A stretch of 45,548 nucleotides of DNA from Fidelibacterota bacterium (GTDB taxonomy: Bacteria > Fidelibacterota > UBA8477 > JABMPR01), in the NCBI GenBank assembly GCA_013202385.1, contig JABMOT010000298.1, positions 1 through 45,548 on the forward strand. Reading direction: 5' to 3'. Position numbers and translations under genes: made by a program. Position 1 is the first letter of the stretch. Each line of letters begins with the position of its first letter. A model generated the notes under the pieces. The model saw nothing but the letters and a program-made list of their open reading frames with translations, searched no databases and had not been told where the DNA came from. Positions 8,954 to 17,718 of this stretch are shown here, in pieces.

Positions 8954-10222
8954 ATGATGAATACAAATATCCGCAAAGCTATCCTGGTAACACTGGGTTT
9001 GATAATTTCACTGTCAAGTGTTCTGGCACAACCCAAAGCGCCACCCATGTTGGACCCTCGCCGCTTTGATGCCTGGACCGTAGAGTATGAGCCCTTCCGG
9101 CTACTTATCGAGAATGCAGTAGAAGAATATATCACGCTGAATGACACAGAATTGCTACCCATTGCATCAACGGACAATGTTATCGCAGTTCGCTCAAAAT
9201 CTGGACAGAGACAACTCTATCAGATTCGATATGGAACCGCCTCAGACGGCTATATCGTCATTGACAATATGGAAGTAAGGTGGGTTCTTGGTTCAACGCT
9301 TGCTCAGACCATCTCTGAAAAAGAAACCTACTATCATCTTGATACCCAGGAACCCTATGAAACAAAGACACATCGTCCAGAAGTCGAATATCTGGAGGTT
9401 GAAACCTTTTGGACCCATACCGATCTGCAAATTGGAACCGATCGATTGGTCTATCTCTTTGGAAAATCTGGCGGGTTGACTGTGGAATGGGGTAGTGAAC
9501 TGTTTGGACGTCCCTATGGAGAGGCCGGTTTTGCTCGGTTTGGTGTCATAACCCCAATCTTCAAATTAGGTCTTCAGGTTCCATCACCTTCTATAGCCCT
9601 GGGATATCGGGCGGGAGCTGAAACGGATGAGTATTTAACCGGTGGAATCGGTGGTTTTGGAGCATTCAAATACAAGGTTCTTTATGGAGAATTGTTTTTT
9701 CAGTCCCTTGAACCTGCTCTTGCCGAAGGATCATTTATACACAGTTATGATCTGGGTGGTTTAATGAACTTGAGCTTTAACACCACGCTATCTGGCATCA
9801 AAATCAGCGAAAAAAAGAGTCTTTTTGCCGGCGCCATGCAAATTCGACTTGGTGCAGTGATTGCCAGAGTCGACCATAGCAAAATTGTAAATGATAGAGT
9901 TCTATTCCAGAACCTCAAGCGGACCTATAATGTTGCCACTGGAGATACAACGGATGAATTCAAAAATGGTGATGCCGCATCGCTTGAAGAGTCAGGACTA
10001 TTCTTTCGAGTGGATTATGCATCCACCCTTATTGGCAAACGCTTTCCTCGTCATGAGGCCACCTTTCAGGTTTCCGGTCCCAGTATCATGACAAAGTATG
10101 TATATAATGTGAGTCATACCCTGGGTATCCCCCTAACGGTTCTGTTATATACGAAGGACAATGAATGGTCACCCAGTGCTGCAATCCTGGTTGGATTTAA
10201 ACTAAGACTCGATCAAAACTAG
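8954..10222 (+). CDS. Outer-membrane beta-barrel protein, motor-associated (paralogue 2)
   Basis: This 422-residue exported protein (signal peptide ending SSVLAQ) is a divergent paralogue of the gene before it. Both share an N-terminal domain of about 130-150 residues, then an FW-TH motif (ETFWTHTDLQIG here), a beta-strand region, and a late conserved block (FFRVDYAS...KRF here, LFRVEYAS...NRFF in the neighbour). A perfect AGGAGG at 8941-8946 overlaps the stop of the upstream gene and fixes the start at 8954 rather than an in-frame ATG at 8894, which would sit inside the neighbour. It is the last gene of the operon and is followed by a strong terminator. The barrel call is good; the function is unknown. 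Confidence 0.7.
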   Translation: MMNTNIRKAILVTLGLIISLSSVLAQPKAPPMLDPRRFDAWTVEYEPFRLLIENAVEEYITLNDTELLPIASTDNVIAVRSKSGQRQLYQIRYGTASDGYIVIDNMEVRWVLGSTLAQTISEKETYYHLDTQEPYETKTHRPEVEYLEVETFWTHTDLQIGTDRLVYLFGKSGGLTVEWGSELFGRPYGEAGFARFGVITPIFKLGLQVPSPSIALGYRAGAETDEYLTGGIGGFGAFKYKVLYGELFFQSLEPALAEGSFIHSYDLGGLMNLSFNTTLSGIKISEKKSLFAGAMQIRLGAVIARVDHSKIVNDRVLFQNLKRTYNVATGDTTDEFKNGDAASLEESGLFFRVDYASTLIGKRFPRHEATFQVSGPSIMTKYVYNVSHTLGIPLTVLLYTKDNEWSPSAAILVGFKLRLDQN

Positions 10223-10239
10223 GGTGTTGAGAGATTGTG

Positions 10240-10271
10240 AAAATAGGGTAGGCAATTGCCTGCCCTATTTT
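10240..10271. terminator. Bidirectional intrinsic terminator (32-nt near-perfect palindrome)
   Basis: AAAATAGGGTAGGCAA is followed directly by TTGCCTGCCCTATTTT, a 16-bp inverted repeat with one G-T wobble. The flanking A and T runs give a U-tract in either direction. It sits 18 bases after the stop of the second barrel gene and closes the GldLM-like operon. On the minus strand it lies just after the end of a small open stretch (10286-10438). Confidence 0.85.
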
Positions 10272-10285
10272 GTTTCTAGCTCTGT

Positions 10286-10438
10286 TTAAGCGTTTCCGAT
10301 GAGGCTATTTTCATAGCCTTTGAGGGCATCGATATTATTTTGTCCTGAAACAGGATTGTAAGTCAGGGTATTGCCATTCTGATCGCCAGTATACGTTAGA
10401 TGAAAGCTCAAGCAACAGAGGTTCCAAATTCCAATTAG
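10286..10438 (-). other. Open minus-strand stretch without a start, possible gene remnant
   Basis: The minus strand reads 50 codons without a stop, including the plausible run YTGDQNGNTLTYNPVSG and ending ENSLIGNA then TAA. There is no ATG and no ribosome site, and the frame is closed at its upstream end by TAA at 10439-10441. The stop lies 15 bases from a bidirectional terminator, as expected for the tail of a former convergent gene. The family is not recognised and chance is possible. The rest of the gap 10272-10475 shows nothing else clear. Confidence 0.25.
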
Positions 10439-10475
10439 TTATCGCAGATATGAGCCAGAAGAATCCTCCACAAAA

Positions 10476-12875
10476 ATGGAAAAAAGCCTACTCTGTTTCC
10501 ATTGTGGTGAAGCTTGCCCTGATCATTCAATCGCTATCGGCGATAAAAGCTTCTGTTGTCATGGTTGCAAGACCGTTTTTGAGATTTTAAATACAAACGA
10601 ATTATGCGATTACTATAATATCGAGGAAACCCCAGGAATTACACCAAAACAGGATCTGGTTTCAGACCGATTCGCCTATCTGGATGACGAGACGGTGCGT
10701 CAACAGGTTTTGGAGTTTTCAGACGCAAAAACGGAGAAAGTGACCTTTCATACGCCGGCCATGCACTGCGTTTCCTGTATCTGGCTTTTGGAAAAACTCC
10801 ATGATATGGATCAACGCATCTATAGTTCCCTGGTCAACTTCCCCCGCAAGGAAGTATCTATAACTTATAATCCTGCTGAAATGAAATTGAGCGAGACGGC
10901 AGCACTAATCTCCTCACTGGGCTATGAACCGCTGGTAAGTCTGGATACGGTCAGCAAGCGAGAGCAGTCCACTGCAGAGAAAAAGCTATACTTGAAAATT
11001 GGACTGGCTGGCTTTGCCTTTGGAAATGTAATGATCCTCAGTTTCCCTGAATATCTGTCTCGAAGTGGGGCGGTGGACCCTGTTTTTAAAATGGTCTTTG
11101 GCTATCTGAGTCTCGTTTTTTCCCTGCCGATTCTAATTTATGCAACAAAAGATTATTATGCCTCTGCCTGGGCGAGCTTGAAGTCCAAAACAATCAATAT
11201 TGACGTGCCGGTTACATTGGGTATCGGTATGCTCTTTTTCCGCTCTGCCTGGGAGATTCTCACCCAGACTGGAGTTGGTTATCTGGACTCCTTCACGGGC
11301 CTGGTTTTCTTCCTCCTGGTGGGTCGCCTGTTTCAGCAAAAAACCTATGAAGTTTTATCCTTTGAAAGAGATTATAAATCATTCTTCCCGCTTTCAATTA
11401 CCCGAAAAATAAACAATGTGGAAGCTGTTGTATCAGTCTCTAAACTCAAGCCTGGCGATCGCATTGTTGTCAGGAATCAGGAGTTGATACCAGCAGACTC
11501 CGTATTGCTCAAATCGGATGCCTTTATTGATTATAGCTTTGTCAGCGGTGAATCGAATCCAGTAGCTAAAAAGGCTGGCGATTTTATTTATGCTGGCGGC
11601 CGCCAGTCAGGGACCACCATCGAACTTGAAGTGATTAAGGAGCCCTCCCAGAGTTATCTGACTCAACTATGGAACAACGAGGTCTTTAACAAGCCAAGAG
11701 TCTCTACACTGAACAAGCTGGCGAATCAGGTGAGCCACTATTTCACCTTTGGTGTCCTGGCAATAGCCATTGTAGCAGCGCTGTACTGGTTTCAGTTTGA
11801 TACAGCCAAGGGAATCAAGGTTTTTACAGCTGTTCTGATTGTGGCCTGCCCCTGTGCCCTGGCCTTGTCATCCCCATTTGCACTGGGGACGGCTCTTAGG
11901 ATTTTTGGTCGCCAAGGTCTTTACATGAAAAACACGGAGGCTGTGGAAGCGCTCTCAAAAATTAATACTATCGTCATGGATAAGACCGGCACCCTTACTG
12001 AAGCGCGCCAGGAAATCATTGAATTTTCAGGTGATTCCCTCTCAGGCATTGAGCGACAAATGGTACGATCCCTGGTTCACCACTCGACTCACCCCCTTAG
12101 CCAAAAAATATTTCAAGCGCTTGATATTGCACCGAGCATGACCATCGAAAATTTTGAAGAAGTTTCAGGGCAGGGTATTAGAGGTGAAAGCCAAGGACAT
12201 CTTTTGAAGCTTGGATCAGGAAAGTGGTTAGGCTTGAAACCAGAGCAAATCGACGCCGAGGATATGAAAACCAGGGTATATCTCAGTATTGATGGAAAGC
12301 CCAAAGGATTTTTTCTGATTGCCAATATTTTTCGTAAAGGATTGAGACCGCTGCTCAATGACTTGCTAAAACGATTCAAGCTTTATTTGCTTTCTGGTGA
12401 TAGTGAGCGTGAAAAACCAGCGTTGGTAAATCTGTTTGGCAATGAGTCCGATCTATATTTTCGGCAAACCCCTGAGGAAAAGCTGGCTTTTGTTTCAAGC
12501 CTTCAAAGCAGCGGCTCCCATGTACTTATGGTTGGCGATGGATTGAATGATGCGGGGGCCTTACGGGCCAGTGAAGTCGGCATCGCTATTACCGATGATG
12601 TGTCGGCTTTTTCACCTGCCAGTGATGGTATTTTAACGGGCAAGAACCTGCACTTATTGGGCACGTTCATAAGGATGTCCAAGGCTACGACCCAGGTTAT
12701 TGTTGCCAGCTTTGTTATCTCTATTATTTACAATGTTGTGGGAGTCGGGTTTGCTGTGGCAGGAAAACTATCGCCGCTGGTTTCAGCCATTCTCATGCCG
12801 GCCAGTTCTATTTCAGTGGTAGCTTTTACAACCTTTACTACAACCTTGCGTGCACGCATGATGAAATTAACTTGA
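10476..12875 (+). CDS. ccoI: cbb3 oxidase-associated copper P-type ATPase (CcoI/FixI)
   Basis: P1B-type ATPase that exports copper across the inner membrane for cbb3 oxidase assembly. The 799-residue protein has a Cys-rich N-terminal metal-binding region (C7, C10, C27, C28, C31), then an HMA domain with AMHCVSC (C98/C101). It continues with transmembrane helices, the CPC ion motif (458-460), the phosphorylation loop DKTGTL (Asp502), an HP motif (STHPLS) and GDGLNDAGAL. The N-terminal zinc-ribbon-like extension plus HMA is typical of CcoI. It is the first gene of the cco locus. No good Shine-Dalgarno site precedes the ATG at 10476. An upstream ATG at 10450 is in another frame. Confidence 0.95.
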   Translation: MEKSLLCFHCGEACPDHSIAIGDKSFCCHGCKTVFEILNTNELCDYYNIEETPGITPKQDLVSDRFAYLDDETVRQQVLEFSDAKTEKVTFHTPAMHCVSCIWLLEKLHDMDQRIYSSLVNFPRKEVSITYNPAEMKLSETAALISSLGYEPLVSLDTVSKREQSTAEKKLYLKIGLAGFAFGNVMILSFPEYLSRSGAVDPVFKMVFGYLSLVFSLPILIYATKDYYASAWASLKSKTINIDVPVTLGIGMLFFRSAWEILTQTGVGYLDSFTGLVFFLLVGRLFQQKTYEVLSFERDYKSFFPLSITRKINNVEAVVSVSKLKPGDRIVVRNQELIPADSVLLKSDAFIDYSFVSGESNPVAKKAGDFIYAGGRQSGTTIELEVIKEPSQSYLTQLWNNEVFNKPRVSTLNKLANQVSHYFTFGVLAIAIVAALYWFQFDTAKGIKVFTAVLIVACPCALALSSPFALGTALRIFGRQGLYMKNTEAVEALSKINTIVMDKTGTLTEARQEIIEFSGDSLSGIERQMVRSLVHHSTHPLSQKIFQALDIAPSMTIENFEEVSGQGIRGESQGHLLKLGSGKWLGLKPEQIDAEDMKTRVYLSIDGKPKGFFLIANIFRKGLRPLLNDLLKRFKLYLLSGDSEREKPALVNLFGNESDLYFRQTPEEKLAFVSSLQSSGSHVLMVGDGLNDAGALRASEVGIAITDDVSAFSPASDGILTGKNLHLLGTFIRMSKATTQVIVASFVISIIYNVVGVGFAVAGKLSPLVSAILMPASSISVVAFTTFTTTLRARMMKLT

Positions 12876-12893
12876 GCTACAGAGGCGTCTAAT

Positions 12894-13094
12894 TTGTACG
12901 TTATGTTTATTTTGATAGCCTTTAGCCTGGCAGTCTCTTTAATCTTTCTGGCAGCTTATTTCTGGTCAGTGCGATCGGGTCAATTTGACGATAAATACAC
13001 ACCATCAGTGAGAATTTTATTCGACGATAAAGGGACCCATAAAAAAACCGAAACCGATGCGGAATCGGTAGGAAACCACGAGGAGAATCAATAA
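12894..13094 (+). CDS. ccoS: cbb3 oxidase maturation protein CcoS
   Basis: A 66-residue single-helix protein needed for cofactor insertion into cbb3 oxidase. The N-terminal hydrophobic helix is followed by the CcoS-type segment W-VRSGQFDDKYTP, which is conserved in the family. Translation can start at TTG 12894 or at ATG 12903; the latter gives 63 residues and both fit. The stop overlaps the start of the fused ccoNO gene (TAATG at 13092-13096), implying translational coupling. A charged tail of about 25 residues follows the core and looks variable. Confidence 0.9.
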   Translation: MYVMFILIAFSLAVSLIFLAAYFWSVRSGQFDDKYTPSVRILFDDKGTHKKTETDAESVGNHEENQ

Positions 13095-15211
13095 TGGAGA
13101 TGGAAAAATTTGAGTACGACAATAAAATCGTACGAATGTTTTTCTGGGCTACGCTTGTGTGGGGAATTACAGCCTTTCTGGTCGGTTTGACCATTGCACT
13201 CCAGCTACCAGCGCCAGCGTTTAACTTTAGCACTTCCTGGCTGACATTTGGTCGCCTGCGTCCTCTACACACCAATGCCGCTATCTTTGCCTTTGTAGGT
13301 AATGGTATTTTTATGGGCTATTACTATGCTGCCCAACGCTTATTGAAAGCGCGAAATTTTTCTGACACCCTGAGCCGAATCCATTTTTGGGGCTGGCAGG
13401 CTATCATTGTTTCTGCAGCGATAACGCTACCAGCAGGCATTACCAGCGCTAAAGAATATGCTGAATTGGAATGGCCCATTGATATCGCCATCGCTCTGAT
13501 CTGGGTCGCCTGGGGAGTAAACATGATCGGCACCATTATGAAGCGCCGAGAGAAACACCTCTATGTAGCCATGTGGTTTTTTATCGCCACTTTTGTCACG
13601 GTAGCCATGCTGCATATCGTGAATTCATTGGCAGTTCCCGTAGGCTTCTTTAAAAGCTACTCCATCTATGCCGGCGTTCAGGATGCTCTGGTGCAATGGT
13701 GGTATGGACACAATGCAGTCGCCTTTTTCCTGACCACGCCCTATCTCGGGCTGATGTATTATTATATGCCAAAGGCCGCCCAACGTCCGGTTTATTCCTA
13801 TCGCCTGTCAATCATTCATTTTTGGGCGCTTATCTTTCTGTATATCTGGGCCGGACCCCATCATTTGCTGTATTCTTCGACTCCAGATTGGGCTCAGACG
13901 CTGGGAACCGTGTTTTCGATTATGCTAATCGCTCCTTCCTGGGGAGGCATGCTCAACGGACTATTAACGCTCAGAGGAGCCTGGGACCGTGTGCGCCAGG
14001 ATCCCATTCTCAAGTTTATGGTTGTCGCCGTATCAGCATACGGCATGTCTACTTTTGAAGGCCCCATGATGTCATTAAAAAACTATAATGCCATCACCCA
14101 TTTTACAGACTATACCATCGCCCATGTTCATGTGGGCGCTCTTGGATGGAATGGTCTTCTCACTTTTGGAATCCTATACTGGTTAGCCCCACGTCTATGG
14201 AACACAAAACTTTATTCAGTAAAATTGGCCAATGTTCATTTCTGGTTGGCCACCCTGGGATTGGTTTTCTATGTCATCCCCATGTATTGGACGGGGATTA
14301 CTCAAGCCCTCATGTGGAAGCAATTTAGCCCAGAGGGTTTGCTGGTTTATCCCAACTTTCTGGAAACCGTTCTGGAACTCATCCCCATGTATTGGACGCG
14401 TGCATTTGGCGGAACCCTCTTCCTCACTGGTGCCCTGGTAATGGGGTACAATTTGGTAATGACGGCTCGTTCCGGTACTGCAGTTGACAACGAAGAGATG
14501 GAAGCAGCCCCCTTAAAACCCATTGTTTCAGTGCCAGGTGAACACAAACATCGCTGGTTAGAAGCACGCCCGGTCCCCTTTATTATCTTAGCCTTTGTGG
14601 CTGTGGCCATTGGTGGCCTGGTTGAATTTGTCCCCATGTTTGTGGTAAAAACAAATATCGCCACCATGACTACGGTAACGCCCTACTCTCCACTGGAACT
14701 TGAAGGCCGAGATATTTACATCAAAGAAGGTTGTTTTAACTGTCATTCTCAAATGATTCGACCCTTCCGCAGTGAAACAGAACGTTATGGCGAATATTCC
14801 AAAGCCGGTGAATATGTTTATGATCACCCCTTCCTCTGGGGTTCAAAACGAACGGGTCCAGATCTGCACCGAGAAGGTGTGGGAAAATTGAGAAAGCCAG
14901 ATGCCTGGCATTATAATCATATGGAAAATCCACGCTCCATGAGTCCCGGATCAATTATGCCAGTCTATCCCTGGCTGCTTGAGCGGAGCAATGACTACGC
15001 CAGTCTTCCCAAAAAGATTAATGCCATGCGAACCCTGGGAGTTCCTTATGAACCCGGTTATGAGGATCAAGCTCTAGCTGACTTGAAAAACCAGGCTGAA
15101 GGCATTGTCACGAATCTAAAGGATGCTGGAATTGAAACGACCTGGGATAAAGAGATTGTTGCATTGATCGCGTATTTGCAAAAACTCGGAACTGGAATCC
15201 TTCCCAAATAG
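13094..15211 (+). CDS. ccoNO: cbb3 cytochrome c oxidase, fused CcoN-CcoO subunit
   Basis: Catalytic subunit and monohaem cytochrome subunit in one 705-residue polypeptide. Residues 1 to about 460 are CcoN: 12 helices with the haem and CuB histidine motifs (RLRPLHTNAAI, WWYGHNAVAFF, GPHHLLYSSTPDWAQ, IAHVHVGALGWN). A linker and one helix (WLEARPVPFIILAFVAVAIG) lead into CcoO, with the c-haem site CFNCH (547-551), QMIRPF, GPDLHREG and the Met ligand region SPGSIMPVYPW. Such N-O fusions occur in Bacteroidota and relatives. No frameshift or internal stop divides the two parts. It reduces O2 to water at high affinity and pumps protons. Confidence 0.96.
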   Translation: MEMEKFEYDNKIVRMFFWATLVWGITAFLVGLTIALQLPAPAFNFSTSWLTFGRLRPLHTNAAIFAFVGNGIFMGYYYAAQRLLKARNFSDTLSRIHFWGWQAIIVSAAITLPAGITSAKEYAELEWPIDIAIALIWVAWGVNMIGTIMKRREKHLYVAMWFFIATFVTVAMLHIVNSLAVPVGFFKSYSIYAGVQDALVQWWYGHNAVAFFLTTPYLGLMYYYMPKAAQRPVYSYRLSIIHFWALIFLYIWAGPHHLLYSSTPDWAQTLGTVFSIMLIAPSWGGMLNGLLTLRGAWDRVRQDPILKFMVVAVSAYGMSTFEGPMMSLKNYNAITHFTDYTIAHVHVGALGWNGLLTFGILYWLAPRLWNTKLYSVKLANVHFWLATLGLVFYVIPMYWTGITQALMWKQFSPEGLLVYPNFLETVLELIPMYWTRAFGGTLFLTGALVMGYNLVMTARSGTAVDNEEMEAAPLKPIVSVPGEHKHRWLEARPVPFIILAFVAVAIGGLVEFVPMFVVKTNIATMTTVTPYSPLELEGRDIYIKEGCFNCHSQMIRPFRSETERYGEYSKAGEYVYDHPFLWGSKRTGPDLHREGVGKLRKPDAWHYNHMENPRSMSPGSIMPVYPWLLERSNDYASLPKKINAMRTLGVPYEPGYEDQALADLKNQAEGIVTNLKDAGIETTWDKEIVALIAYLQKLGTGILPK

Positions 15212-15228
15212 GGAGGGACTTTATCAGC

Positions 15229-15420
15229 ATGCTGAGCCGAATTTATCCTGGAGCAGATGGTCTAGCCTTCTGGCAAGGTCTTTCTCTGGTACTCTTTTTT
15301 CTCGTTTTCCTGGGCGTGATTATGATGATTCTAACCATGCGGAAGAGTCATATTGACAAAATGAGCAACCTGCCCCTGGATATAGAGGCTGATCAAAGCA
15401 CCAATCATGGAGACAAATAA
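15229..15420 (+). CDS. ccoQ: cbb3 oxidase subunit CcoQ
   Basis: A 63-residue protein with one transmembrane helix (about residues 16-37) and a charged C-terminal tail. By size, topology and place between ccoNO and ccoP it is CcoQ, a small subunit that stabilises the complex. GGGAGG lies 12 bases before the ATG. The sequence is too short for a motif-based call, so position carries most of the weight. Confidence 0.8.
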   Translation: MLSRIYPGADGLAFWQGLSLVLFFLVFLGVIMMILTMRKSHIDKMSNLPLDIEADQSTNHGDK

Positions 15421-15422
15421 TT

Positions 15423-16205
15423 ATGAGCAAAGTTACAAACTCGCTAATCGATCATGATTATGATGGAATACAGGAATATGATAATGATCTGCCGGGCTGG
15501 TGGAAGGGTCTCTTTCTGATTACCATTCTTATTGCGGTCGTTTATGTTTCCTATTACCATCTGTCTGGAAATCTTCAAGACGTAGAATACCAAAAAGAAA
15601 TGGGCACCTATGTTGAAGCAGATGCGGGTCGAGGACCATTGACAGAATACGTCTCACCGTATGCGAGTAAGGGTGAAATGACTCCCGCCTTACGTGCAGA
15701 GCTGAATAAAATCCTGGATGCTCCTTTCTCAGAACAGCTTCAACGGACAATGGCAAAAGCCGATCCTGAGCAACTGGCCAAATTGAAAGCAGCCTTCCCA
15801 GAAGTGACTGGCGACTATGTCGCTAGCGATATCTCTACTCCACCAACTGAAGTCGAAACGAAGCCAGCTAAAGCGGTCTCTAAGGACAAGGGTTTGCTAA
15901 GCGATGAGACCAACCTGGCAGCCGGCTCAAAAATATGGAACACCCAATGTTTTGTCTGCCATTTAAATGATGGCGGTGGTAGTATTGGACCAAACATGAC
16001 CGACAATTATTGGATACATGGTGGCGATTATGCATCGATTGTGGATCTGATCAAAGTTGGTGTTCCTGCGAAAGGTATGATTCCATGGCAGGGAACGTTA
16101 TCGGCTGAACAGATCAACCAGGTTGCCAGCTTTATCAAGTTAAAGCTGGTGGGTTCGACTCCGGCTGTACCAAAAGCCCCTCAGGGTGATCTTTACGAAG
16201 GTTAA
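15423..16205 (+). CDS. ccoP: cbb3 oxidase subunit CcoP (single-haem form)
   Basis: Membrane-anchored cytochrome c that feeds electrons to the oxidase. Residues about 26-46 form one transmembrane helix (WWKGLFLITILIAVVYVSYYH), with the CcoP-type lead DGIQEYDNDLPGWW before it. A periplasmic region carries only one c-haem site, CFVCH (Cys176, Cys179, His180), with a Met ligand in KGMIPW. Classical CcoP has two haems, so this 260-residue protein lacks one. Short monohaem CcoP forms are known in Bacteroidota-type cbb3 oxidases. It starts 2 bases after the ccoQ stop, with GGAG just upstream. Confidence 0.92.
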   Translation: MSKVTNSLIDHDYDGIQEYDNDLPGWWKGLFLITILIAVVYVSYYHLSGNLQDVEYQKEMGTYVEADAGRGPLTEYVSPYASKGEMTPALRAELNKILDAPFSEQLQRTMAKADPEQLAKLKAAFPEVTGDYVASDISTPPTEVETKPAKAVSKDKGLLSDETNLAAGSKIWNTQCFVCHLNDGGGSIGPNMTDNYWIHGGDYASIVDLIKVGVPAKGMIPWQGTLSAEQINQVASFIKLKLVGSTPAVPKAPQGDLYEG

Positions 16206-16243
16206 ACCAGAACAGGACGATTAAAACCAGTTGACTCCGGATC

Positions 16244-16262
16244 ATTGCGGGGCTCCTGCAAT
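16244..16262 (+). terminator. Small hairpin between ccoP and ccoG
   Basis: ATTGC and GCAAT flank GGGGCTCCT, giving an 8-bp stem with one G-T pair and a 3-base loop. An AT-rich tail (AATAATTTATTT) follows, but there is no pure T-run. It could attenuate transcription or stabilise the upstream mRNA. Confidence 0.35.
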
Positions 16263-16302
16263 AATAATTTATTTGAAGTGAGTAATCAGGGGACGAGGGG
16301 TC

Positions 16303-17718
16303 ATGAGTGATACGGACAGAAAACTGACCAATATTGATGTCCCTTCAGAGTTTAGAGACCGAATCGCCACGATTGATGACGGCGGTAAACGGAAATGGGT
16401 CTATCCCCGTAAACCCAAAGGCAGATTCTACGATGCCCGCAGTTGGTTCGCCTATCTTTTGCTGGCCATCATGTTTTCAGGTCCCTTCATTACAATCAAT
16501 GGTCGTCCCCTCTTGTTGCTCAATTTTATTGAGAGGAAGTTCATCATTTTTGGGATGGCTTTCTGGCCCCAGGACAGCTACATCTTTGTACTGGCGACGC
16601 TCACTTTTATCGTGGGTATTATATTGTTTACCGTCATTTTCGGACGGTTATTTTGTGGTTGGGCATGCCCACAAACCATTTTTATGGAAATGGTCTTTCG
16701 GAAGATCGAATATCTCATTGATGGAAATGCAAACCGGCAGCGAAAGCTCAAAGCCCAGACCTGGAATGCAGAAAAAATATTCAAACGCGGGCTCAAACAT
16801 GCCATTTTCTGGGGACTTTCCTTCATTATTGGAAACACACTTCTGGCTTACATTATTGGTAAAGATGCCCTGTTTCTGATCATAACGGAACCGGTGGCAG
16901 TGCATTTTGCTGGATTTTCATTTATGCTGATTTTCACCAATTTATTTTACTTCATTTATGCCTTTTTCAGGGAGCAGGTCTGCACCCAGGTCTGCCCTTA
17001 TGGGCGTCTCCAGTCTGTTCTCTTGGATGATAAATCCATTGTCGTTGCCTATGACTTTGTCCGGGGCGAAAAACGAGGGAATCCACAGAAAGCCGCAGGA
17101 GAAACCCTGGGGGATTGTATCGATTGTAACCAGTGCGTAGAGGTGTGTCCAACCGGGATTGACATTCGAAATGGCACTCAATTGGAGTGTGTCAATTGTA
17201 CGGCTTGCATTGATGCTTGTGATACTGTTATGGACAAGCTAAAAAGACCGCGGGGCTTGATCCGATATGATTCATTTGGCGGAATTGAAAACGGAGAAAA
17301 GCTAGGGCTTACCTTTAGGAATACTGGTTATACAGCAATTCTTGGTCTTCTTATTAGCCTCTTCTTTATACTGTTGATTACCCGCACAGATGTTGAGACC
17401 ACGATTTTACGTTCCTATGGCACGCTCTTTCAAGCGGCAGGGGACAATCATTTCACCAATCTTTATACCGTGAAAGTTCTAAATAAAACCTTTGACGAAA
17501 TGCCGATCCGTCTGGAGCTGTTGAGTCCTCAAGGTACCTTAACCATGGTTGGAGGGGACCTGAATATCAAAGGTCAGGACAGAACAGAAGGGGTCTTTTT
17601 CGTAGATCTCTCAGGAGACCTGTTGAAGGGTACGGAAACAAAAGTGCAAGTCGCTGTTTATGCAAATGATCACCTGGTTGAAACCGTTAAGACTTCCTTT
17701 ATGGGACCGAGAAACTAG
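16303..17718 (+). CDS. ccoG: cbb3 oxidase assembly ferredoxin CcoG (RdxA/FixG)
   Basis: Membrane-bound iron-sulfur protein, known in this family to act as a cupric reductase in cbb3 assembly. The 471-residue protein has several transmembrane helices and the motif CGWACPQTIFME (from about residue 118), EQVCTQVCPYGR, then a two-cluster ferredoxin segment (CIDCNQCVEVCP and CVNCTACIDACD). A C-terminal Ig-like periplasmic domain (residues about 370-470) follows. A purine-rich site (GGGGACGAGG) precedes the ATG. The stop at 17718 abuts ccoH directly. Confidence 0.95.
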   Translation: MSDTDRKLTNIDVPSEFRDRIATIDDGGKRKWVYPRKPKGRFYDARSWFAYLLLAIMFSGPFITINGRPLLLLNFIERKFIIFGMAFWPQDSYIFVLATLTFIVGIILFTVIFGRLFCGWACPQTIFMEMVFRKIEYLIDGNANRQRKLKAQTWNAEKIFKRGLKHAIFWGLSFIIGNTLLAYIIGKDALFLIITEPVAVHFAGFSFMLIFTNLFYFIYAFFREQVCTQVCPYGRLQSVLLDDKSIVVAYDFVRGEKRGNPQKAAGETLGDCIDCNQCVEVCPTGIDIRNGTQLECVNCTACIDACDTVMDKLKRPRGLIRYDSFGGIENGEKLGLTFRNTGYTAILGLLISLFFILLITRTDVETTILRSYGTLFQAAGDNHFTNLYTVKVLNKTFDEMPIRLELLSPQGTLTMVGGDLNIKGQDRTEGVFFVDLSGDLLKGTETKVQVAVYANDHLVETVKTSFMGPRN

